Part shown: positions 1 to 5,612 of the stretch, one piece after another
How positions within the stretch are numbered: position 1 is the first letter of the stretch
Layout: each line of letters starts with the position of its first letter
Origin: Cyanobium sp. NIES-981
GTDB taxonomy: Bacteria; Cyanobacteriota; Cyanobacteriia; PCC-6307; Cyanobiaceae
Length of the DNA stretch: 11,726 bases
Direction: 5' to 3'
NCBI GenBank assembly: GCA_945907085.1
Contig: CAMDSS010000040.1
Location: 1 to 11,726, forward strand
The notes under the pieces: model-generated
Database searches by the model: none
The model's input: the letters and a program-made list of their open reading frames with translations, nothing else
Told to the model about the DNA's origin: nothing
Program-made: the position numbers and the translations under genes

Positions 1-342
1 GGCTGCCTGCTGGTCACCCTCGCCACCAAGGCCAATGCCCAAACCGTGGTGTTCGGTGCCGTGGCCATCCTGGCCCTCGGCACCGGCTTGGTGACCCCAT
101 GCCTGCGCAGCCTCGTCTCCCGGCGCCTCGATGACAGCGGCCAAGGGGCAGCCCTGGGCAGCCTGCAGGGCTTGCAAAGCGCCGGCAGCTTCATCGGCCC
201 CCCCGTGGCGGGCCTCGCCTACGACACCATCGGCAGCAGTAGCCCCTTTTGGCTCGGCATCAGCCTGCTCGCAGGCGTTGCCGTTTTGGTGGCGGGCGGC
301 CTGCCCGGTCAAGTACCCCCAACACCAAAGATCGAAGGCTGA
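1..342 (+). CDS. MFS transporter, C-terminal part (5' end outside window)
   Basis: This is the last 113 residues of a membrane transporter of the major facilitator superfamily; the frame is open from base 1 and ends at TGA 340-342. A hydrophobic helix lies near residues 16-36, then a short basic cytoplasmic loop (LRSLVSRR). A Gly/Ala-rich helix follows with the signature GSLQGLQSAGSFIGPPVAG, typical of helix 11 in DHA1/TetA-like drug or sugar exporters, and a last hydrophobic helix (WLGISLLAGVAVLVAGG) precedes a short polar tail. These would be helices 10-12 of a 12-helix protein. The family exports or imports small solutes using the proton gradient; the substrate cannot be told from this fragment. 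The stop lies 19 bases before the ppk1 start, so the two may share a transcript. Family assignment is from motif and hydropathy pattern only. Confidence 0.8.
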   Translation, partial: GCLLVTLATKANAQTVVFGAVAILALGTGLVTPCLRSLVSRRLDDSGQGAALGSLQGLQSAGSFIGPPVAGLAYDTIGSSSPFWLGISLLAGVAVLVAGGLPGQVPPTPKIEG

Positions 343-361
343 GGTTGCTACCTTCACCTTT

Positions 362-2506
362 ATGGCCGATGCCAACGCTGCACCGCTCGTGGATCCCGAG
401 CTCTATATCAACCGGGAGTTGAGCTGGGTCGCCTTCAACTACCGGGTCCTGGCGCAAGCGCTCAACGAACACACCCCCTTGCTGGAGCAGGCGAAGTTCA
501 GCGCCATCTTCAGTAACAACCTTGACGAATTCTTCATGGTGAGGGTGGCCTCCCTGAAGTCCCAGGTGGATGCCGGCATCACCACCCTCAGCGACGACGG
601 CCATACCCCCCAACAACAAATTGAGGCCATCCAGGCCGCCTTGCCCAAGCTGCTCGAGATGCAGCAGCAGCATTACCGCCACTCACTCAAAACCCACCTC
701 TCCGAGTACGGCGTCAACCTGACCGACTACGCCAACCTCAACGCCAAGCAGCGCAACTGGGTCAACGATTACTTCCGCTCGGCCATCTTTCCGGTGCTGA
801 CGCCCCTGGCGGTGGATCCATCCCATCCCTTCCCGTTTGTCAGCAACCTCAGCCTCAACGTGGCGGCCCTGATCCGGGATCCAGAAACCGGCCAGCAGGA
901 ATTTGCCCGGGTCAAGGTGCCGCAAAAAATCCTGCCGCGCTTCGTCAAAATCCCCGCCGACCTCAGCGGCAGCCAACCCCCACCGGTCTTCACCGCCGTG
1001 CCCCTGGAACAGGTGGTGGCCTTCAACCTGGGCTTGCTCTTCCCAGGCATGGAGGTGGAGGGCCATTATTTCTTCCGCGTGACACGGGATGCGGATCTCG
1101 AGCTCCGTGAACTGGAGGCCGATGACCTCATGGAGGCCTTGGAGGAGGGGCTGCGCAAACGCCGCCGGGGCGGAGAAGTGGTGCGGCTGGAGGTCGCCAA
1201 CGAAATGCCCGAGTCGGTGATGCAAGTCCTGATGGAGGGCATGTCGGTGGAACCGGAAGACGTGTACCGCATCAATGGCCCCCTCGGTCTCGATGACCTG
1301 ATGGAGTTGATGGCCTTGCCTGTGCCCAGCCTCAAGGCCAAGCCCCACAAGGGCCGCACCCCCCCTGCCCTGGCCCGCACCCAAAAAAGCAAGCTGGAAG
1401 ATGGCTCCCTCAAAAGCGAGGAATTCGAGAGCATCTTCTCGGTGATCCGCCGGGGGGATGTGCTCCTGCAGCACCCCTACGACCTCTTCTCCACCTCCGT
1501 TGAGGAATTCCTCAACCAGGCGGCCGATGACCCGGCGGTGCTCGCCATCAAGATGACGCTCTACCGCACCTCCAGCAATTCGCCGATCGTGGCGGCCCTG
1601 ATTCGGGCGGCCGAAAACGGCAAGCAGGTGATGGCCTTGGTGGAGCTCAAGGCCCGCTTTGATGAAGACAACAACATCCAGTGGGCCAAGCAACTGGAAA
1701 GTTCTGGCGTCCATGTGGTTTACGGCGTCTTGGGTCTGAAAACCCACACGAAAATCCTGCTGGTGGTCCGCAAGGAAAAGGAGCGTCTCAACAGCTACGT
1801 GCATATCGGCACTGGCAACTACAACTCCAAAACCTCACGGCTCTACACAGACCTGGGCCTGCTGACCGCCAACCCGGACTTCGGCGCCGACCTGGTGGAG
1901 CTGTTCAATTACCTCACCGGCTTTTCAAAGCAACAGAGCTTCCGCAAATTGCTGGTGGCACCGGTCACCCTGCGCAGCCGCATGCAAGACCTCATCCGCC
2001 GGGAAATCGCGCATGCCCAGGCGGGTGATGGGGGCCACATCAGGGCAAAAATGAATGCCCTCACCGATCCAAGCCTCATTGCCCTGCTCTACGAAGCCTC
2101 CCAGGCAGGCGTGCACATTGAACTGATCGTGCGGGGCATGTGCAGCCTGCGCCCTGGCATCGAAGGCATTAGCGACCACATCCAAGTGGTGAGTGTGATT
2201 GGCCAGTTCCTCGAACATTCACGCCTGTTCTGGTTCGCCAATGGCGGCAACCCAGAGCTGTTCTTCGGTAGCGCCGATTGGATGGCCCGCAACCTGGATC
2301 GACGCGTCGAAGCCGTGGCCCCAATCGAAGACCCAAAGCTAAGAAGCCAACTGGAAGAGCTTCTCAACCTCTATCTACAAGACACCGGGGCCTGGCATAT
2401 GGCCTCCGATGGCAGCTTCCACCAACAACAATTGGAAGGGGAAAACCAGTTCGTGCAACAGGCTCTGATCAAGCGATGGCGGGGCGGCCTAATGCCCCAA
2501 AGCTGA
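362..2506 (+). CDS. ppk1: Polyphosphate kinase 1
   Basis: PPK1 polymerises the gamma-phosphate of ATP into inorganic polyphosphate, reversibly, through a phosphohistidine intermediate. The 714-residue product has the normal length and domain order: N domain (INRELSWVAFNYRVL, 16-30; NLDEFFMVRVA, 53-63), head domain to about 330, then two phospholipase-D-like C domains. His462 (GLKTHTK), His481 (YVHIGTGNYN) and His619 (LEHSRLF) match E. coli His435, His454 and His592 with the same spacing (19 and 157 residues). Arg402 (TLYRTS) and Arg432 (ELKARFDE) match E. coli Arg375 and Arg405. All expected catalytic residues are therefore present. The ATG at 362 was chosen because the recognisable N domain begins just after it; the frame stays open upstream, but that stretch overlaps the MFS gene. 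The ribosome site is weak (GAGG at 341-344, far from the ATG). No obvious Pho box lies upstream, and the promoter may be upstream of the MFS gene. Confidence 0.97.
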   Translation: MADANAAPLVDPELYINRELSWVAFNYRVLAQALNEHTPLLEQAKFSAIFSNNLDEFFMVRVASLKSQVDAGITTLSDDGHTPQQQIEAIQAALPKLLEMQQQHYRHSLKTHLSEYGVNLTDYANLNAKQRNWVNDYFRSAIFPVLTPLAVDPSHPFPFVSNLSLNVAALIRDPETGQQEFARVKVPQKILPRFVKIPADLSGSQPPPVFTAVPLEQVVAFNLGLLFPGMEVEGHYFFRVTRDADLELRELEADDLMEALEEGLRKRRRGGEVVRLEVANEMPESVMQVLMEGMSVEPEDVYRINGPLGLDDLMELMALPVPSLKAKPHKGRTPPALARTQKSKLEDGSLKSEEFESIFSVIRRGDVLLQHPYDLFSTSVEEFLNQAADDPAVLAIKMTLYRTSSNSPIVAALIRAAENGKQVMALVELKARFDEDNNIQWAKQLESSGVHVVYGVLGLKTHTKILLVVRKEKERLNSYVHIGTGNYNSKTSRLYTDLGLLTANPDFGADLVELFNYLTGFSKQQSFRKLLVAPVTLRSRMQDLIRREIAHAQAGDGGHIRAKMNALTDPSLIALLYEASQAGVHIELIVRGMCSLRPGIEGISDHIQVVSVIGQFLEHSRLFWFANGGNPELFFGSADWMARNLDRRVEAVAPIEDPKLRSQLEELLNLYLQDTGAWHMASDGSFHQQQLEGENQFVQQALIKRWRGGLMPQS

Positions 2507-2593
2507 AGACTCGGCCGAGGCCAACACTCAGGCAGTCAATCTGCAGCATCGGTTGACACCGTTAGCGATGCAGGAAGTCTTCCAATTCATAAC

Positions 2594-2621
2594 CTTCCAT
2601 CGCAAGGTGTAGTGCTACATT
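2594..2621 (+). promoter_or_regulatory. Candidate extended -10 promoter for the sigma-factor gene
   Basis: TACATT at 2616-2621 matches four of six positions of the sigma-70 -10 box, and TG at 2613-2614 sits at the extended -10 position (TGC then TACATT). A poor -35 match (TTCCAT, 2594-2599) lies 16 bases upstream, which would suit an extended -10 promoter. Two inverted repeats overlap it: ACCTT 2592-2596 / AAGGT 2604-2608 across the -35 area, and TGTAG 2608-2612 / CTACA 2615-2619 across the -10. Transcription would start near 2628, giving a leader of roughly 20 bases. This is pattern matching only. Confidence 0.35.
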
Positions 2622-2637
2622 AAAGACAAATCAATTC

Positions 2638-2641
2638 GGAG
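2638..2641 (+). promoter_or_regulatory. Ribosome binding site deciding the GTG start at 2649
   Basis: GGAG lies 7 bases before the GTG at 2649. It is the best Shine-Dalgarno match near this gene and favours GTG 2649 over the in-frame ATG at 2718 (codon 24). The latter has a weaker candidate, GGGA at 2705-2708. Confidence 0.55.
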
Positions 2642-2648
2642 CTAGGGT

Positions 2649-3674
2649 GTGGGGACGCCTTTGCATTCCGTTTCTGACCCTGGTCTACCCAAGGTCAAGA
2701 AACCGGGACCATCGTTGATGGCTCTTGATGGTTCTGCAAAACCATCAACCAAGCCTTCAGCCAAGCCAACAGGACCGCGCCAGGGTGGTCGCCTTAGCGC
2801 TGATTCGATTGGCTGGTATTTGAGCACCATTGGACGGGTGCCCCTGCTGACAGCCGCCGAAGAAATTGAGCTTGCCCACCATGTGCAAGCCGGCAAACGT
2901 TTGCTCGACGTTGACGCCGCAGAGCGCACCCCCAAGCACAAACGCCAACTGCGCATGGCCCAACGGGCCCGGGACCGCATGATGGCCGCCAACCTGCGCC
3001 TCGTTGTCAGCGTGGCGAAGAAATATCAAAACCAAGGTCTCGAATTACTCGATCTGGTTCAAGAAGGAGCCATCGGCCTCGAGCGGGCTGTCGACAAATT
3101 TGACCCCGCCATGGGCTACAAGTTTTCGACCTATGCCTATTGGTGGATTCGCCAAGGCATGACCCGGGCCATCGACAACAGCGCTCGCACCATTCGCCTG
3201 CCCATTCACATCAGTGAAAAGCTGTCGAAGATGCGACGCATCAGCCGCGAGTTGTCCCACCGTCTGGGCCGCCAACCCAACCGGCTGGAGCTGTCCCACG
3301 CCATGGACATGCAGCCCGAGGAGCTCGAGGAACTCATCACCCAAAGCGCCCCCTGCGCATCCCTCGATGCCCACGCCCGCGGCGACGAAGACCGCAGCAC
3401 CCTGGGCGAGTTGATTGCTGACCCGGCCAGCAACCAGCACATGGACTCCATGGACCGGCACCTGCAAAAGGAGCACCTGGGCGCCTGGATGGCCCAGCTC
3501 AATGAGCGGGAACAAAAGATCATCAAGCTGCGCTTTGGCCTTGAGGGCGCCGAACCCCTGACCCTCGCCGAGATCGGCCGCCTGATCAACGTGTCCCGCG
3601 AGCGGGTGCGCCAGCTGGAATCCAAGGCCATCATGAAATTGCGCCTGATGAGCAACGTCCAACAGGCCGCTTAA
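2649..3674 (+). CDS. Group 2 sigma-70 factor (RpoD-like)
   Basis: This is a non-essential-type primary-like sigma factor that directs RNA polymerase to sigma-70-type promoters, usually under stress or changed nutrient or light conditions in cyanobacteria. The 341-residue protein lacks region 1.1. It has region 1.2 (SIGWYLSTIGRVPLLTAAEE, 53-72), region 2 (NLRLVVSVAKKYQNQG 115-130; DLVQEGAIGLERAVDKFDP 135-153; FSTYAYWWIRQGMTRAI 159-175, which contacts the -10 box), region 3 (IRLPIHISEKL 182-192) and region 4 (LNEREQKIIKLRFG 284-297; TLAEIGRLINVSRERVRQLE 305-324, the -35-binding helix-turn-helix). The first 45 residues are a flexible Lys/Pro/Ser tail with KPSTKPSAKP. The GTG start has a good ribosome site; an in-frame ATG at codon 24 is an alternative and sits inside a hairpin. 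The kinase-like gene begins 16 bases downstream, probably in the same transcript. The exact paralogue (SigB/C/D/E type) cannot be named by eye. Confidence 0.95.
   Translation: MGTPLHSVSDPGLPKVKKPGPSLMALDGSAKPSTKPSAKPTGPRQGGRLSADSIGWYLSTIGRVPLLTAAEEIELAHHVQAGKRLLDVDAAERTPKHKRQLRMAQRARDRMMAANLRLVVSVAKKYQNQGLELLDLVQEGAIGLERAVDKFDPAMGYKFSTYAYWWIRQGMTRAIDNSARTIRLPIHISEKLSKMRRISRELSHRLGRQPNRLELSHAMDMQPEELEELITQSAPCASLDAHARGDEDRSTLGELIADPASNQHMDSMDRHLQKEHLGAWMAQLNEREQKIIKLRFGLEGAEPLTLAEIGRLINVSRERVRQLESKAIMKLRLMSNVQQAA
2709..2748 (+). repeat. Alternating inverted repeats in the sigma-factor 5' coding region
   Basis: Four complementary segments follow one another: CCATC 2709-2713, TTGATGG 2715-2721, TTGATGGTT 2725-2733 and AACCATCAA 2740-2748. 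The last two form a perfect 9-base-pair stem with a 6-base loop (CTGCAA). The first two can form a 5-base-pair stem around GTT. CCATCAA of the fourth segment could instead pair with the second, giving mutually exclusive folds. The internal ATG (2718-2720, codon 24) lies in the second segment. Pairing is read directly from the sequence; any regulatory role is inference. Confidence 0.5.
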
Positions 3675-3690
3675 GCAAGCGGGCATCGCC

Positions 3691-4377
3691 ATGCCGATGG
3701 CCTGGTGGCCCCAACAACTTCTGGGCGCGGCGGCGGTAGCGGCCTGGCTGGTCCTTTTGGCTGGCTTGGCCGTCAAGGTGCGTCAGCGCTGGAACGGCCA
3801 ACGGGAATGGAGCCGCAAGCTCGTGCACATCGGCACCGGCGTGGTGGTGCTGATCGCCTGGGGTTGTGGCATTGATCGGCTGGTGGCCATCCCCGCAGCG
3901 GGCACCATCACCCTGTTGGCAGCGCTCAACCACCGGCTGCGCATCCTGCCAGCGGTTGAGGATGTGGGCCGCCCCAGCTACGGCACCGTGGCCTACGGGG
4001 CCTCGATTACGGCCCTGTTGACCCTGGATTGGCCGCAGCAACCTGCGGTGGTGGCCGCTGGGGTGCTGGTGATGGCCCTGGGCGATGGCCTCGCCGGGTT
4101 AATCGGCCCCCTGGTGAAATCGCCCAGTTGGTCGGTGATGGGGCAGCGCAAATCCGTGGTTGGCACCGGCGCCATGGCGGCGGGCAGCCTGGGAGCCCTG
4201 CTGCTCGTGCAGCATCTGGCCCAGGTCCAAGGCCTGCCCAGCCCTGCCCTGCCGGCCCTGCTCGCCACGGCCGCCATCGCCACCGCCCTCGAGCAAGTGG
4301 CGCTCCTCGGCATCGACAACTTGACCGTGCCAATCACCACCGGATGGCTCTGGCAGCTGTGGAGTTCAGGCTCCTAA
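3691..4377 (+). CDS. Phytol/polyprenol (dolichol) kinase-family membrane protein
   Basis: This 228-residue integral membrane protein belongs to the CTP-dependent dolichol/phytol kinase family, to which plant VTE5 and its cyanobacterial relatives belong. Such enzymes phosphorylate phytol released from chlorophyll, or related prenyl alcohols, feeding tocopherol and other isoprenoid synthesis. Family marks are REWSRKLVHIGTG (38-50), PSYGTVAYG (95-103), ALGDGLAGLIG (129-139) and QRKSVVGT (152-159), followed by EQ...IDNLTVPI (201-215). Hydrophobic helices surround these motifs, beginning with a long N-terminal one (about 8-28). The ATG at 3691 is followed by another at 3697, and no strong ribosome site separates them. 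It starts 16 bases after the sigma gene, so co-transcription is likely. Its TAA overlaps the stop codon of the convergent DAHP synthase. Substrate (phytol rather than another polyprenol or diacylglycerol) is inferred from the lineage. Confidence 0.8.
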   Translation: MPMAWWPQQLLGAAAVAAWLVLLAGLAVKVRQRWNGQREWSRKLVHIGTGVVVLIAWGCGIDRLVAIPAAGTITLLAALNHRLRILPAVEDVGRPSYGTVAYGASITALLTLDWPQQPAVVAAGVLVMALGDGLAGLIGPLVKSPSWSVMGQRKSVVGTGAMAAGSLGALLLVQHLAQVQGLPSPALPALLATAAIATALEQVALLGIDNLTVPITTGWLWQLWSSGS

Positions 4378-5444
4378 ACGGAGACGGCCCCCCTGGCATC
4401 GCGCACCGCCTGGGCTAACTGCTCCAGAACGGCGGCTGTGGTGGCCAGATCAATGCAAGCGTCGGTGACGCTCTGGCCATAGGTGAGCTGGGAGCGATCG
4501 GCCTGGATCGCCTGGTTACCAGCCACCAGATGGCTTTCCAGCATCACGCCCATCACATGGGTGGAGCCGGAACGCAGTTGCTCGGCCACCTGCTGGGCCA
4601 CCTCCCCCTGGCGGCGGTAGTCCTTGTTGGAGTTGCCATGGCTGCAATCCACCATCAGGCGCCCTGGCAACCCGGCCTTGGCCAATTGGGCCGCCGCCTC
4701 GGCCACGGCCTCGGGGTGGTAGTTGGTGCCTCCCTTGCCGCCCCGCAGCACCAGGTGGCCATCGGGGTTGCCCGTGGTGGTCACAATGGCCGCCTGGCCC
4801 TCGCCATTGATGCCGAGGAAATGGTGGGGCCTTGCTGCGGCCTCCATGGCATTGATGGCTGTGATCGCACTGCCATCGGTGCCGTTCTTGAAGCCAATCG
4901 GCATCGAGAGGCCGGAGGCCATCTCCCGGTGGGTTTGGCTCTCGGTGGTGCGGGCGCCAATGGCGGTCCAGCTGATCAAATCAGCGATGTATTGGGGCAC
5001 CACCGGATCGAGCAGCTCAGTGGCCGCTGGCAATCCCAATTCGGCCAGGTGCAGCAACAGGCCCCGAGCCAGGCGGAGGCCGGTGTTGATGTCGTAGCTG
5101 CCATCGAGGTGGGGGTCGTTGATCAACCCCTTCCAGCCCACGGTGGTCCGGGGCTTCTCGAAGTAGACCCGCATCACCACTTCCAGCTCCTCCCCATAGA
5201 GGGCCTGGGATTGGGCGATCGCAGTGGCGTACTCCTTGGCCGCCTCCACGTCGTGGACGGAGCAGGGGCCCACGATCACCAGCAGGCGCGAATCCTGGCC
5301 ATGCAGGATCGCCTGAATGCGCTGGCGGGCCTGCTGCACGGTGGCGGCTGCGCGATCCCCCAGGGGCAGTTCGCGGTGCAACAGGGCGGGCGCCACCAGG
5401 GGCCGGGTTTCCACCACATGGAGATCGGACGTGGCGGAATTCAT
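4374..5444 (-). CDS. 3-deoxy-7-phosphoheptulonate (DAHP) synthase, type I (AroF/AroG class)
   Basis: This enzyme condenses phosphoenolpyruvate with erythrose 4-phosphate, the first step of the shikimate pathway to aromatic amino acids, quinones and folate. The 356-residue length fits the E. coli AroF/AroG/AroH class. Visible motifs are GPCSVHD (59-65), RVYFEKPRTTVGWKGLINDP (92-111), GARTTESQTHREMASGLSMP (163-182), GFKNGTDGS (184-192), RGGKGGTNYH (234-243), VDCSHGNSNKDYRRQ (265-279), VMLESHLVAGNQ (300-311) and SVTDACI (325-331). The four metal ligands are present: Cys61, His269, Glu303 and Asp328, matching AroG Cys61, His268, Glu302 and Asp326. Allosteric feedback by an aromatic amino acid is expected for the class. 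The N-terminal arm reads TSDLHV, with Asp7 as in Phe-sensitive AroG, while the core resembles Tyr-sensitive AroF, so the effector is not predictable. No clear Shine-Dalgarno precedes the ATG (5444). It is divergent from acnB. Confidence 0.97.
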   Translation of the reverse strand: MNSATSDLHVVETRPLVAPALLHRELPLGDRAAATVQQARQRIQAILHGQDSRLLVIVGPCSVHDVEAAKEYATAIAQSQALYGEELEVVMRVYFEKPRTTVGWKGLINDPHLDGSYDINTGLRLARGLLLHLAELGLPAATELLDPVVPQYIADLISWTAIGARTTESQTHREMASGLSMPIGFKNGTDGSAITAINAMEAAARPHHFLGINGEGQAAIVTTTGNPDGHLVLRGGKGGTNYHPEAVAEAAAQLAKAGLPGRLMVDCSHGNSNKDYRRQGEVAQQVAEQLRSGSTHVMGVMLESHLVAGNQAIQADRSQLTYGQSVTDACIDLATTAAVLEQLAQAVRDARGAVSV

Positions 5445-5612
5445 GGCCTGGGGCTAGCGGTGCTGCTGCGCAAGAGCAATTCCACCCTAATCAGCAGGCA
5501 CCACGGGGCCCTTGGGGGGCTTTTGCAGCCATGCACACCAATGGGGGGCTTGGCGACAAAGAAGAATGGATTCAACGCCCGCACTGCGGGGCCCACCCTG
5601 CTGTCTTTGGCC
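5445..5612. promoter_or_regulatory. Divergent intergenic region between the DAHP synthase gene and acnB
   Basis: This 168-base stretch must hold the promoters for both divergent genes, but I see no convincing -35/-10 pair on either strand. It contains a perfect 10-base direct repeat TGGGGGGCTT (5513-5522 and 5542-5551, 29 bases apart) and a small hairpin CCCGC 5578-5582 / GCGGG 5586-5590 ahead of acnB. An in-frame ATG at 5541 could extend AcnB by 24 residues, but the added sequence does not look like aconitase. Confidence 0.45.
5513..5551 (+). repeat. Direct repeat TGGGGGGCTT upstream of acnB
   Basis: Two perfect copies, 5513-5522 and 5542-5551, lie in the divergent region. The first is followed by TTG and the second by GGC, so the identity does not extend to the right. 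The repeat could be a paired protein site or chance in a G-rich region. Confidence 0.4.

Larger units (their letters stand above)
2507..2648. other. Intergenic region between ppk1 and the sigma-factor gene
   Basis: These 142 bases carry no convincing gene. A 10-base palindrome (CTCGGCCGAG, 2510-2519) just after the ppk1 stop lacks a T-tract, so it is not a standard terminator. A small stem (GGGGC 2481-2485 / GCCCC 2494-2498) spans the ppk1 end, also without a T-tract. The right half is AT-rich compared with the flanking genes and holds the candidate promoter, two short inverted repeats and the ribosome binding site of the sigma gene. Confidence 0.6.

Noticed and set aside
683..1804. A 373-codon minus-strand open frame inside ppk1.
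   Set aside because: It is a shadow of ppk1: biased composition rich in His, Gly and Gln, no motif, and the plus strand encodes all PPK1 catalytic residues.
2510..2519. The palindrome CTCGGCCGAG just after ppk1 as a terminator.
   Set aside because: It has no T-tract and no loop, so it does not fit an intrinsic terminator.
2553..2558. A perfect TTGACA -35 box after ppk1.
   Set aside because: No -10-like hexamer lies 16-19 bases downstream, so it is unlikely to be an active sigma-70 promoter by itself.
3045..3776. A 243-codon minus-strand open frame over the sigma-factor gene.
   Set aside because: It is a shadow frame; the sigma-70 regions 2-4 on the plus strand are unambiguous.
4530..5612. 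The acnB frame stays open about 360 codons upstream of the chosen start, suggesting a large N-terminal fusion.
   Set aside because: This stretch is antisense to the well-supported DAHP synthase gene and the intergenic region; the translation is His/Gly/Gln-rich and matches no domain. Open antisense frames are expected in high-GC DNA.
5541..5612. An upstream ATG giving AcnB a 24-residue extension resembling a leader peptide.
   Set aside because: Bacterial AcnB is cytosolic and begins at the HEAT-like domain; the extension has no family similarity and lies in the regulatory region.
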